64,000 bases of DNA, taken from NCBI GenBank assembly GCA_963654355.1, contig CAVKBM010000004.1:1-64000 (forward strand). The letters are read 5' to 3'. The translations under genes were made by a program, and so were the position numbers. Of this stretch, positions 54,020 through 63,677 are shown one piece after another. A model generated the notes under the pieces. The model was given only the letters and a program-made list of their open reading frames with translations, had not been told where the DNA came from and did not search any database. The stretch's first letter is position 1, and every line of letters begins with the position of its first letter. The DNA is from UBA1181 sp963654355 (GTDB lineage: Bacteria; Bacteroidota; Bacteroidia; Bacteroidales; Paludibacteraceae).

Positions 54020-55774
54020 TTACTCTTGTTGAGAATTGGAAGACTCGGTTTTAATTTGCTCAGGAATTTCTGCTATTTTCTGATTCATCTTCCATGTGTT
54101 ATAACTGCTAAACGCACAAGAGAAAGTTATAACAATGAGAACAGCGAGAACACCATATTTTAACCAAGATGGGAATGTCTGAGATTCAGGTGCAGGAATA
54201 TTTCCCCCATTTTTGATCAACTCATTTACTTGTTTTTGTGCCTTCGTTTGACTCTCATTAACAGAGTTCACAAGTTTGGTGTTCGAGGCTTCAACTTTTT
54301 CAATGATTCTCTTATTCGACTCCTCAATCTTCGCAAGCAGTTTTGCAATTTCTCCTGGTAAATCTTTCAGTCCATTGATAGCGACAACAGCCTCAGGCAA
54401 CTGCTTAAACTGATCTTGAAGACCATTGATGATTTCTTCATTAGCCTTTTTAAGGATTTGTTGCTGTTCTTCTATAGCTTCCTTGAATGTTTTAGTACGC
54501 TCCGCGGATATCTTGTTCAATTCCTTAGATTCATACCGCATGTGATCTTGCAGTTGCCTTATTGCTTCGGTGGAAGTTTTGTCCATTTTTCCAACTTCAG
54601 AAGCAATCCTTTCATTCCGAGCCCTGATAGAATTACGTTCATCTCGAAAGAAAGCCATAATCTCTTCCAGCGCCTTCACTCTATTTTCCTCTGCAGCCAA
54701 CTTTGTCACAAAACTTTCAACACTATTCGTAATTTTCGCAACAAAGACTTCCATATCAGTCGTCAACTGCTCTACCTTCTGCAAATATTTGTTGAACGTT
54801 TTTATTCGGTCTGCACTATTTGCGAGCTCTTCAGTTGCAGTTTTATTCGCCTCTGACATCACAACCGCTTGATCGCTAATCTTCTCAACAGTATGAGCCA
54901 AATCCTTTTGTTTGTCTATCATTTTTTGAACATCAACAAGAGAACTTGTAACGACCTCACTCTGATGAGCGAAAGACTTATTAAACTCTTGGAATTGCTG
55001 TTTGAAAGACTTGTTAAAATCGCCTAAAGAGTTGGCAATTCGATTGATAGCCTCAACATCTGTCGTGTCTACCTTTGACAACAAATTTTGTTGCAACCAA
55101 GCCAACAATTTATTCTTTTTACCCTCGTTAGATAACTTGCACCCTTTAAAAATCCATGTTAACAAAGTCGTGCAAAGCAAACCAACAAAAGAACACTTCA
55201 TCGCATTTCCCACACTACTCAACAATGAAGTGATTCCAACTGAAGCGTCCGCACCAGAGCCAGCAGCCGCAGAGATTAAGACAGAAAAATCACCAGAATC
55301 TAATAATGACATCACGCCAACCACGACACCTAACATTGTTCCTGCCAATCCCATATATAATGGCATTGGAATCTGCGTTTGGATATCCTCCTCTATCGCA
55401 CTACAGTTTCCGTCAACAGTATCTTTGATTAATTGGAAATCAACGACATCATTTGTTTGAACATAGTTGTTTATAGAATTTTTAATCGTTTTGAAATAAT
55501 TATTTCCATTATCTCCAGAAGCTACTTCAAAGTAAGGTTTATCTTTTACTCCATTTTTTCCTTCAGTAGTTCGATAATTAAGTTTATACTCAAACGATTT
55601 CTTGCGAATCCCGATTTTGTCCAAAATTCCTCCTATAAACCCATTGCAGAAAATTTGCCAAAAACCTCCTCCAAAGATCTTACTGAATCCTACAATTCTT
55701 ATGAATGTGCTAAAGAACGATAGTACTTGTAACACATATATCAATATAACAACATATTTCTCTATATTTTCCAT
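54020..55774 (-). CDS. MotA/ExbB/ZorA-like channel with coiled-coil tail (operon gene 6)
   Basis: A 584-residue membrane protein. Helices at about 6-28, 137-158 and 186-209 make up the channel; MPLYMGLAGTMLGVVVGV is the MotA/TolQ-type signature. The third helix is followed by a long coiled coil (about 220-520) and a last helix at about 536-556 with an Asn/Ser/Gln-rich tail. ZorA of Zorya systems has the same channel plus long tail, although its tail lacks a final membrane helix as far as I recall. It is probably an ion channel that turns or pulls with the OmpA-like partner. Confidence 0.78.
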   Translation of the reverse strand: MENIEKYVVILIYVLQVLSFFSTFIRIVGFSKIFGGGFWQIFCNGFIGGILDKIGIRKKSFEYKLNYRTTEGKNGVKDKPYFEVASGDNGNNYFKTIKNSINNYVQTNDVVDFQLIKDTVDGNCSAIEEDIQTQIPMPLYMGLAGTMLGVVVGVMSLLDSGDFSVLISAAAGSGADASVGITSLLSSVGNAMKCSFVGLLCTTLLTWIFKGCKLSNEGKKNKLLAWLQQNLLSKVDTTDVEAINRIANSLGDFNKSFKQQFQEFNKSFAHQSEVVTSSLVDVQKMIDKQKDLAHTVEKISDQAVVMSEANKTATEELANSADRIKTFNKYLQKVEQLTTDMEVFVAKITNSVESFVTKLAAEENRVKALEEIMAFFRDERNSIRARNERIASEVGKMDKTSTEAIRQLQDHMRYESKELNKISAERTKTFKEAIEEQQQILKKANEEIINGLQDQFKQLPEAVVAINGLKDLPGEIAKLLAKIEESNKRIIEKVEASNTKLVNSVNESQTKAQKQVNELIKNGGNIPAPESQTFPSWLKYGVLAVLIVITFSCAFSSYNTWKMNQKIAEIPEQIKTESSNSQQE

Positions 55775-55775
55775 A

Positions 55776-56612
55776 TCACTTCTTATATCTTATCTTCGCT
55801 TTCTCTATGATTTTCCAATATTTTTCATCATCAGAACCCCTCTCTTCCACAACACCTTTCTCAACTGTTTCAAAGTCTGTTGCCTCTTTTTTCTCTACAA
55901 TTCCTACTTGTTGGACAGAATCATCAGTGGAATTCGACTTTACACGTTCCAAGTTATAAATGGTAAACTTGAAATTTTTTCCACCATTTTTCTCGGCTAC
56001 ATATGCACCATTTTCTGATTCCATTGAAATAGAATTAAAGGAGCCCGAATCATCTATTTCATATGGGAAATAATACTTTATAACAGACTCAGGAACCGAA
56101 AGGGTCTTTTTTTCATCTTCTTGTATATCGTCATCAACATTTTTCGAAAGATTAGCATTGGACTCATCTTCCGAAAGGCCATTCATTTTCAGATTTTTAA
56201 GTTGTGTTTTTAGACCTTCATTTTCAGATTTTAATTTTTCAAGTTGCTTGCGTAAATTTTGATTTTCATTCTGTAATTTTTCTATTTCCTCACAGGGCTT
56301 TTTATATTGTTTTTTCCCATTATGTCTGCCCTTTGCGTTTCTTTCTTTTTGAACATACGACCCTTTTCCATTAGAAGAACAATCCTTATTAGGATTCTCC
56401 CAATTATTACACACCGAATTATCAGATTTCGGCATATGTTCATCATTATTTTCTTCCAAAGATTCATCAGAAGTCTCTATAACAGAGACTTCTGATTTCT
56501 TCTCGTCTGAACTGATTGACACTTGGAATTCTGTTTCACTTTTGGAATCACACAAACTTTTACCCAATACTATCAACCATTCTCCTATTTTATTTGCATA
56601 TTTTCTCATCAC
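55776..56612 (-). CDS. Coiled-coil protein of unknown function (operon gene 5)
   Basis: A 278-residue charged protein. The first 25 residues hold a weak amphipathic helix (YANKIGEWLIVLGKSLCDS). A Ser/Asp/Glu/Asn-rich linker follows (about 28-100) and a short coiled coil at about 106-144 (EIEKLQNENQNLRKQLEKL). The second half (about 175-278) has beta-like strands and is not recognised. It overlaps the actin-like ATPase gene by 4 bases and lies 1 base from the channel gene, so it is a likely bridge between the two. Confidence 0.6.
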   Translation of the reverse strand: MMRKYANKIGEWLIVLGKSLCDSKSETEFQVSISSDEKKSEVSVIETSDESLEENNDEHMPKSDNSVCNNWENPNKDCSSNGKGSYVQKERNAKGRHNGKKQYKKPCEEIEKLQNENQNLRKQLEKLKSENEGLKTQLKNLKMNGLSEDESNANLSKNVDDDIQEDEKKTLSVPESVIKYYFPYEIDDSGSFNSISMESENGAYVAEKNGGKNFKFTIYNLERVKSNSTDDSVQQVGIVEKKEATDFETVEKGVVEERGSDDEKYWKIIEKAKIRYKK

Positions 56613-59600
56613 TCTTCCTTTAAGTAGTCATACATCCTATTCGAGAACTCCTGCAAAATGGATGCGATTGGATAGAAGAAGAACGTTTCCGATATTTCGC
56701 TGTTTTCCCTTCCTTTACGTGCGTTTATTCCATTAGAAATGAATGTTTTTATATCGTTCTTTGCATTCAAAATTTCATCAAGAATATTCCAGCCTTCATC
56801 TGTTACACCAAAATTCTCCTCAAAGTCATATTCCTTATTGACTTCTTTTAAAGTCTTAAAGAAATCTTCAGTCTCAGAAAAAACTTCCGATATGAAACTT
56901 TCATTCACATTGGCGTATGTTTCCTCTTTTTTCACAAACTGATAGCCGTACTTCAAAACCACATTCTCCAATCGTTCCGTTTCTTCCTCGTAATTACAGA
57001 ACAAACCGCCTTTGCAAGTCGCATTTTTAGGTGCATAGTCTTCGCTAAAACCTAAAATTTCTAATTTTTCTCCGCTCTGATACTTGTACCCAACAGATCT
57101 TTCAAGGACTACTTTCGAAAATTTCTCTAACTCCTTCCGACCATAATTATCCGTCGTCACCAACGCCTTTAGAATGTTGCTTCCATTTCCAGAAAACGCA
57201 ATATGTCGTGGAAGTGGCATATCCTTGGCCTTGATAATCTTCCCTGTATGATACAAGATGGAAACATAAAAAATGACAAATTCAAGTTTGAAATTATCAT
57301 CATCTCTAAGTTTCTTGATGAAGTCCACGGCGTCCTGCGGAAATTTTTCTTTATGTTGTATTATATACGGATCTTCTTTCAATGTAAACAAGCTGGTTGC
57401 TACCTGTGCCGTTGAATCCCTGTCAAAGACTTCATTTAGTTTCTTCTGTAATTCTGGATCTCCTTTTACTACCTTTTCAAGATACTCATCTTCAAAATAC
57501 GCCACAAGACCATTTTGATTATTTCTCTTGAAGCTGTCTTCAAACAAAGAATTTCCTGCAAATCGGAACGAAGTTATACAATTAATCTTTCCATTTGATG
57601 CAAAAGCAACATCCGTCGTTCCACCTCCTATATCAATAGAAAGCATATCTTTCACAGTACTCCCTTGTTCATTATGATAAGCAACGGGTGCAGAACTTTC
57701 GCTAATTCTATACACACGACCTTCTGTACCAAAGAAGTTCTTAAACTCATCGTTCCATATTTTTTGGAATTGTCCCAAACGTTTTTGCTTCATACTGTTA
57801 GGATAGAACCAAACCAAAGAAGTCTTTGCCAAATCACCACCAAGAGAGATTGTCTTGTTTCGAAGCATAAACATAAGATTTCTTATGTATGCAGAGATTT
57901 GTTTTTCCGCATACTCATTTTCATCCCATTTCAAGTCCTTAGAAAATTCATTATACCCATCCGTCTCTTTAGTCTTTCCATAAGAGAAACTCACATTATA
58001 CAATTCCAACGGATTCAAGGCAGAGTTCCAATCAATTCTACTAGAATAACTTAGGATAGTACGAGTAGGAAAATGGAAACTCTCTTCTCCTAAAGACATT
58101 GGCATCAAATCTCTGTTGATAGTTCCTTTAACAGACATCAATCCAATTTCAACAAGTTTACCTTCTCTCTCTTTCTTTACAGGCAAGAACAAGAGACCAA
58201 CCATATTTTCAGACGATTTATACTCAAAAGGCATACATTTTCTTCTGTTCTCCGTCTCATCTATGTATTCTATATGCGTATTAGATGTTCCCAAATCTAC
58301 AGAGTAAGTGATTTGATGAGTTCCCTTATTCTTTTTCGTCATAAACAAAGGGACAGCCATACTTACGCCAGAACTCGTTCTTACTTGAATACATTCGAAC
58401 TCCGAGTTTATGGTATAACCCGTGTTGCTATTGGAATAACGATCATCCTCGTTCCTCTGCTTTTGCGCTCCAACAGTGTCAACGACTTGTCCATTTTGAA
58501 AGAACCTCAAATCAAGCACATTTCCAAAAGGGGCAATAACATTTAAAGCATAGTATGGAGAAACATTCTCTGGCATTGAAATTGCAGGACAAATGACCAC
58601 ATCACTATCTTTTAATTCACCTTTGATGATTTGTCCTTCATTTCTCTCTACGTTTGCCGCTTGAGCTGTGTACACTCTACTATATTTAACAACACCTTTT
58701 TTCGTTGGCACTTTCAAAGTAACACTAACAGAAGATTTATTATTTTCTTCTAATAAAATCATCTTGTTATCAACGAGCTCCTTAGCAGAGAAAAATTTGA
58801 AAAATAATGGTGTTAATGGAAGAAGATAAGACGCACTATTACTTTTGAAGCCACCATCATAGAACAAATCATTGTTTAGTTTGTGTCTGAAAAGCAAATC
58901 ATCGTTTTGTCTGTAAGATGTTGATAGTATCGTAGATTCCAGAAAATCACTAACCGTAAGATAGGGTTGCTTACTGCCATCATAAGGCAAAGTGCGACTT
59001 TCAAATGGTCTCTCATCAAACGCAGGAGCATTATTCTTTCCCCATCTTGCAGTGGTATATTGCCAATCCTCATAGATGTTTCCTGAATCCACTGGTAAGA
59101 CAAGGCATTTACAATCTGGCACTTTAACTGAGTTTATGATAAAATCGCTATCCGACACCTCTTTAGAAGCCTTTTGATACAAAGGGAATCCTATCACCTC
59201 AACATCATTAACTTGATTACCGACCGTTGTGATCTTTTGGAATCCATTAGGGCACTCGTCTTCAGATGAGAAATCAGGCAAATTGAGGAAGTCTTCTTGT
59301 TTCCATATGTCTTCTAATGCTTTAGAAGTTAGATCCAAATAGTCAGTAAACTCTCTCATCTTATCACCGAACTTTCGAGTTGAGGCAGACAAACCCATCA
59401 AATATTTTACATACTCAGGGTCTCTCTTGTAAAGCGGTTGATATTCATCGTCAAAAGGTATATCCTCTCCAAAGTGAACTCCTCGCACATCACTCAAATC
59501 ATTTGCATTGCCGAAAAACAATGTTGAAGGAGATGTTGCACCTACAACACACAAACGACTTCCTCTCCTATAATTCAGAATGTAAATATCCTTAACATCC

Positions 59601-60058
59601 TTGAAATTATAAGTCTTTTTGTCTGCTTCCCAATAGGTCTTCAATGCTTCTGCATAACATTTGCGACCCATTGATCCATTTTCAACATTACTCAGTCTGT
59701 TGGGATTCCAAACAATAATCTCAAATTTATCCTTGAATTTTTCTAAGTTGAAGAATATCTCCCCAACATCCAACGAGTCACTAACCATCTTGTGATAGAT
59801 AGTCTGCTTATCCAACTCTTCTCTCAACACTTTTCCTTTCTTTCCCTTACATGCTTTGACAACTTCAGAGAATGCTGTTTTTACAAGGTCAATCCGTGCA
59901 AAGGGCGATGGAACAGATGTTATCTCTTTCTTACTATCTCCGCCATTAGGATCTTCTATCGCATTGATATTTGTTTCATCGTATGGGTTAAAATCTTGAC
60001 CTTTCCACCCTTCTATTTTGTTATCACCCTCGCGATATATTCTATAAACTTTACTCAT
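56609..60058 (-). CDS. Large actin/Hsp70-fold ATPase (operon gene 4)
   Basis: A 1149-residue protein. The N-terminal 580 residues are not recognised. The C-terminal half carries an actin/Hsp70 ATPase: phosphate-1 loop DLGTSNT at 588-594, phosphate-2 loop DIGGGTTD at 809-816, and adenosine loop FSGNGSNIL at 955-963. The layout recalls SrfB-type proteins, which are also large, but I cannot confirm homology. It is much longer than FtsA, MreB or DnaK. It may be a filament former or a chaperone-type switch working with the FtsZ-like protein 2 bases upstream. Confidence 0.78.
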   Translation of the reverse strand: MSKVYRIYREGDNKIEGWKGQDFNPYDETNINAIEDPNGGDSKKEITSVPSPFARIDLVKTAFSEVVKACKGKKGKVLREELDKQTIYHKMVSDSLDVGEIFFNLEKFKDKFEIIVWNPNRLSNVENGSMGRKCYAEALKTYWEADKKTYNFKDVKDIYILNYRRGSRLCVVGATSPSTLFFGNANDLSDVRGVHFGEDIPFDDEYQPLYKRDPEYVKYLMGLSASTRKFGDKMREFTDYLDLTSKALEDIWKQEDFLNLPDFSSEDECPNGFQKITTVGNQVNDVEVIGFPLYQKASKEVSDSDFIINSVKVPDCKCLVLPVDSGNIYEDWQYTTARWGKNNAPAFDERPFESRTLPYDGSKQPYLTVSDFLESTILSTSYRQNDDLLFRHKLNNDLFYDGGFKSNSASYLLPLTPLFFKFFSAKELVDNKMILLEENNKSSVSVTLKVPTKKGVVKYSRVYTAQAANVERNEGQIIKGELKDSDVVICPAISMPENVSPYYALNVIAPFGNVLDLRFFQNGQVVDTVGAQKQRNEDDRYSNSNTGYTINSEFECIQVRTSSGVSMAVPLFMTKKNKGTHQITYSVDLGTSNTHIEYIDETENRRKCMPFEYKSSENMVGLLFLPVKKEREGKLVEIGLMSVKGTINRDLMPMSLGEESFHFPTRTILSYSSRIDWNSALNPLELYNVSFSYGKTKETDGYNEFSKDLKWDENEYAEKQISAYIRNLMFMLRNKTISLGGDLAKTSLVWFYPNSMKQKRLGQFQKIWNDEFKNFFGTEGRVYRISESSAPVAYHNEQGSTVKDMLSIDIGGGTTDVAFASNGKINCITSFRFAGNSLFEDSFKRNNQNGLVAYFEDEYLEKVVKGDPELQKKLNEVFDRDSTAQVATSLFTLKEDPYIIQHKEKFPQDAVDFIKKLRDDDNFKLEFVIFYVSILYHTGKIIKAKDMPLPRHIAFSGNGSNILKALVTTDNYGRKELEKFSKVVLERSVGYKYQSGEKLEILGFSEDYAPKNATCKGGLFCNYEEETERLENVVLKYGYQFVKKEETYANVNESFISEVFSETEDFFKTLKEVNKEYDFEENFGVTDEGWNILDEILNAKNDIKTFISNGINARKGRENSEISETFFFYPIASILQEFSNRMYDYLKEE

Positions 60059-60060
60059 AA

Positions 60061-61503
60061 TTAGAATCTATATTTGTCTTTTGCAAACTTTTTCGCCGCC
60101 ACATTATATATCTCCATAAATTTCTCCTTGTCACTATTCTCTTTTGGAGAAACTCCATTCAATTCGGATCTAAAAGAATCCTCATCTACTTTTGATGAGA
60201 ACAGACCTCCTTTGGCTTCTAAATCTGTAACTAAATGTTTCAAATCTCCGAGTTTTCCCGACTCAACTTTGAATGGAACAAAAGATGGCAAATTTCCTTT
60301 CAACTCATCCAACCATGAAATATAATCAGACAGAAATCCCCTTACACTTTTTGCATATTTTTCATTGTAAAACGCCTCTTTTAACCTTAGTTTACTATTA
60401 GCCTTAAGACTTTGACTGCTGACAAACTTATAATCCTCCACGAGACTCTTTGCGAACAATGCGAACTCAATCATAGGATAAACCAATTCGTTCTGATAGT
60501 CGTCATTATTGCTTAATCCAATGAAATTTTTAAGTGTAACAGCATTGCCTTTGTCTAAATCAGTATCTTTCAGACCGAACTCCATGTATTTCGTTTTATG
60601 CGTGTCACTGCTTTCAAAGTCATCTGAAATTTTACAAAAATCTATAATGGCTGTTGCAGCTAAAACCTCTATGAAATTTGCATCATTCGCTTGTGTAGAA
60701 CCTCCCTCGCAGTTGTTGTATGCTTTTTTTGGAATATCACCAATATAGTAAAGCGCATCTGCCTCTTTGATATTTTCCTTATAATATTTCAACGCAGCAC
60801 GTGCTTTAGACATAAATGTAGAAGAGTCAATTGCACTCTCATCATTTGCCTTTAAAAGAAAATACGGAAGTACCGAAATTGCACCAATAACTGCCCTGTT
60901 CAAATTTGCGCAATTATCAATACCACTACAATTGCGGAGCGTTTTCAAAAGCAATGGGAATCCACTAGCTCCCGTTCCACCAAAAATGGAGCTGATAATG
61001 AAAATTCTATCAGCTTCTCCAAACGATGACGCAAAATTTCGGAATTTCTCCGATTGCGAGATTTGGTTCAATACGACACTCCCGATATTAGGATTCCCCT
61101 TAAAACCAACTTCCATAGACGCTTGAAGGTTATCTTCAGAAAACAACATTTCAGTCATTGCTTTATCCTCTCGATCCATGCTACCGATTGAGATAAAATC
61201 TCCGTATGTTTTGTCGTTTGTTTCCTCTATTGGAAGAGTATAATCATCCACTCCAGGGTTTAGTTTCGTTCTGAAGAATGACAACTTGCTTCCTTCCGTA
61301 AACTCTAAATCATCATGGATAGCCTTATATTTCCTGAGTATCTCAATATTCCTCGTCAAATCCGCATTAGCCACATCTGGGTCGATGATGATAGGCACTA
61401 TCTCGTACCCATTGGTCTCGACACCAGCAGCCAATAGCATCGTGAGAGAACGAAGCACTCGCGACCCCGTCCCTCCTATTCCAAATACATATAATTTCAG
61501 CAT
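60061..61503 (-). CDS. FtsZ-like tubulin-family GTPase (operon gene 3)
   Basis: A 480-residue protein of the bacterial Tubulin_2/FtsZl type. The start VFGIGGTGSRVLRSL (6-20) is the nucleotide-binding glycine loop. IFGGTGASG at 173-181 stands where FtsZ has GGGTGTG. It differs from true FtsZ, which is also in this window at 31.7 kb: there is no C-terminal FtsZ tail, and the C-terminal third is helical. The family has been predicted to act in membrane remodelling with vWA and OmpA-type partners; all of these lie beside it here. Confidence 0.82.
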   Translation of the reverse strand: MLKLYVFGIGGTGSRVLRSLTMLLAAGVETNGYEIVPIIIDPDVANADLTRNIEILRKYKAIHDDLEFTEGSKLSFFRTKLNPGVDDYTLPIEETNDKTYGDFISIGSMDREDKAMTEMLFSEDNLQASMEVGFKGNPNIGSVVLNQISQSEKFRNFASSFGEADRIFIISSIFGGTGASGFPLLLKTLRNCSGIDNCANLNRAVIGAISVLPYFLLKANDESAIDSSTFMSKARAALKYYKENIKEADALYYIGDIPKKAYNNCEGGSTQANDANFIEVLAATAIIDFCKISDDFESSDTHKTKYMEFGLKDTDLDKGNAVTLKNFIGLSNNDDYQNELVYPMIEFALFAKSLVEDYKFVSSQSLKANSKLRLKEAFYNEKYAKSVRGFLSDYISWLDELKGNLPSFVPFKVESGKLGDLKHLVTDLEAKGGLFSSKVDEDSFRSELNGVSPKENSDKEKFMEIYNVAAKKFAKDKYRF

Positions 61504-61514
61504 TGCTTGTTTGT

Positions 61515-61991
61515 TTAAAATGGCACTCTTGAATAATCTCTACTAAACCACTTGAAAATAAGGGTCATAACGACGAAAAAAACCAACGCAACAATTGCAT
61601 TAGTACATCCGAACATGAAACAGTCAAATCCTCCAATCGGCAAATCTGTCGTTGCATTGGTTACTTCGTCTACCGTTACCATCTTGCCTTGATAAAGGTC
61701 TGACAATACCCACTGCCACCCTATCAACAGTGCCAATCCACTATTGACAACCAATGCTATCAACCAAGTGAAAATATTACCCCAACTTGGCTTCTGCAAC
61801 AACTTGCCAAAGACAAAATAGTAAACCAACACAATCACCAACGTAACAAGCAACGTTGCCATACCAATTCCAATAAACTGATTGGATGTGACCACACTTG
61901 AGGCAACTCCCCATAGGTAATCTGCCAAGTCTGTCCCATACATGTTCTCCAATCCACACATAGTGTAGAGTGTTCCGAATAATTCGTCCAT
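61515..61991 (-). CDS. Small membrane protein (operon gene 2)
   Basis: A 158-residue protein with three or four helices (about 33-60, 72-95, 118-147) and no recognised domain. The first 30 residues have a Met/Cys-bearing soluble start. It sits between the vWA-like and FtsZ-like genes with 5 and 11 base gaps. It may be the membrane anchor of the FtsZ-like protein; this is inference from position only. Confidence 0.6.
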   Translation of the reverse strand: MDELFGTLYTMCGLENMYGTDLADYLWGVASSVVTSNQFIGIGMATLLVTLVIVLVYYFVFGKLLQKPSWGNIFTWLIALVVNSGLALLIGWQWVLSDLYQGKMVTVDEVTNATTDLPIGGFDCFMFGCTNAIVALVFFVVMTLIFKWFSRDYSRVPF

Positions 61992-61996
61992 ATCTA

Positions 61997-63202
61997 TTAA
62001 TTTTTACTGTTTGTTAAAGTTATTTTTCCTGCTTCTTTATGCTTCTCGTAGGCATCTGCCACACCTCCGATTATATATTTGATAGAAAATGTTTTATCTA
62101 CTTCCAAAGAGTCATCTCTCGTCCCATTCAAATCTTCGACCCACGAAGGCAGTTCTATTTTTTTCACATTCAACAGGTCTGAGAACGACTGGTCCGGCAC
62201 TTCTATAGAAAACGAATGCGTATATTTGCTTGTATTAGGCAAAGCTGTCACCCCCGTGATTTTCACACTTCCTTTGCTCATATAATAATTGTCGAGATAC
62301 TGCAAATCTTCCTCCAACTGCAGACTTGGCGACAAATCCATCATCAACTTGCAGGTGTATAAACCATTCTTCCCCTTTGTCTTCAAAACCAACTCTTGCT
62401 TATCCTTTCCCTGTACATACAAAGTGGCAGGGAACTCTGTTGATGGAGAGAAAGAGCAATAGTTCTTAAATCCATGTTGTATTTTCGTGTTTGGAATATT
62501 ACGATTGATAAACGCTAGTTTTTCTTGCGTTCCTATCACCCACAAATAGACAGGGCGATCACCATCATAATCAATCTTTCCTCCCTTCGGATAATAATAT
62601 GTCCCCTGATATTTTGAATCTAATTGGTAGATGCAGAAGCTCAAAGTCGGCAAACTCTTAAGTTTCTGATTCACAATATTATTTATATCAGTTCTTGTGA
62701 TATTCAAAAATCCTGACGCATTTCCTTTCGGCATGTCCATAATACAGTCGGAAGTGAATATGACAACTGTGTCTTCCTTCGCACTATTAATAACTTCAGA
62801 TAGGATTTGCTTAAAATCCGTATTGGCATGGTTTCCTGCCACACTACCAAAAGCCTCAGGTGTCAATTTGGGAATCAATTCGCTCAACGTGGCATTCATC
62901 GGCACTGTTTGTGCGTTTATATAGTTCAAATCAATATCAGTGGCATAACCATTGAGAGCGGTCAAGTAACTGTAAATAGCATCTTTAAACTCTGCTCCGT
63001 TGCAAAGGTAGCCGTTCATGCTACCTGAATTTTCAATGTAGACTTTAACTGCAAACTGGCTGTTTTTCCCTTCCTCCCCTCCTTCAACTTTCAACTTCCA
63101 TCCGTTGCTGCATCCAATAGTTCCAAACAAGGACACCACAAACAAAGACGCAAATCCAAAAACCTTTCGGACTTTTTCCTCAAAAACGTTCTGTCTCGCC
63201 AT
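61997..63202 (-). CDS. vWA-like lipoprotein (operon gene 1)
   Basis: A 401-residue exported protein. A signal with lipobox-like FGTIGC puts the lipid on C31. A vWA-type fold follows: VKVYIENSGSMNGY at 53-66 has the MIDAS layout with Glu57 in place of the first Asp, and VVIFTSDCIMDM later stands for the third MIDAS loop. The C-terminal 150 residues are beta-rich and not recognised. It is the first gene of the operon and would lie in the periplasm or on the outer membrane, apart from the cytoplasmic tubulin and actin partners. Confidence 0.72.
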   Translation of the reverse strand: MARQNVFEEKVRKVFGFASLFVVSLFGTIGCSNGWKLKVEGGEEGKNSQFAVKVYIENSGSMNGYLCNGAEFKDAIYSYLTALNGYATDIDLNYINAQTVPMNATLSELIPKLTPEAFGSVAGNHANTDFKQILSEVINSAKEDTVVIFTSDCIMDMPKGNASGFLNITRTDINNIVNQKLKSLPTLSFCIYQLDSKYQGTYYYPKGGKIDYDGDRPVYLWVIGTQEKLAFINRNIPNTKIQHGFKNYCSFSPSTEFPATLYVQGKDKQELVLKTKGKNGLYTCKLMMDLSPSLQLEEDLQYLDNYYMSKGSVKITGVTALPNTSKYTHSFSIEVPDQSFSDLLNVKKIELPSWVEDLNGTRDDSLEVDKTFSIKYIIGGVADAYEKHKEAGKITLTNSKN

Positions 63203-63404
63203 AAGTAAACATTTCCTTTTCTATGGTTCCCATCATAGAATAACATTCTAAATGTTTGCTTATAGACACAAAAAAGAGTGGGAACTACTGTCGTCTGTTC
63301 CACTCACTGAGGCTTCTCGCATCGCCCAATCCTGTTGAACAGACAACGTAGAAGCCCACCCAGATATGCCTAACTAACATCTAAAGGATAGATATACCAT
63401 ACTT

Positions 63405-63443
63405 CAAAAAAAGCAGGTATATCACCCCCCGATGTGAATTACC
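63405..63443 (-). terminator. Terminator-like hairpin with T run
   Basis: GGTA and TACC (63416-63419, 63440-63443) close a hairpin with an inner TCAC/GTGA pairing. Seven T follow on the minus strand. It could end a small RNA or act as an attenuator before the operon. Confidence 0.4.
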
Positions 63444-63669
63444 ACACCATTTGGACATCCACCGTTGCTACCATCATGACAGGATTTTAGAAATTTTGCG
63501 AGAATTTCAGTAAGTCATGAACATAGCGCCAATAAACGCCTTCTATGTCTTGTCTCGACCGACTCTGAGACTTGTATTTCAGCAAATTAACAGCATTTTC
63601 ACTAAGGTTCAGTGTCAGCCAAGACCACTGAACTTTTCAACTTTCTCGTTGATAAAGCTCTATTTTCTC

Positions 63670-63677
63670 CAAAAGTA
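63670..63677 (-). promoter_or_regulatory. -7-like box upstream of a possible small RNA
   Basis: TACTTTTG on the minus strand matches TAnnTTTG. No good -33 box was seen. Transcription from it would cross the hairpins at 63607-63633 and 63405-63443. Confidence 0.35.

Noticed and set aside
60061..61503. A second copy of cell-division FtsZ
   Set aside because: It lacks GGGTGTG, the FtsZ T7 loop and a C-terminal FtsZ tail; the true ftsZ is at 31.7 kb in the dcw cluster.
52589..63202. A complete Zorya system
   Set aside because: Only ZorA/ZorB-like genes are present; no SNF2 helicase, ZorC or ZorE gene was seen.
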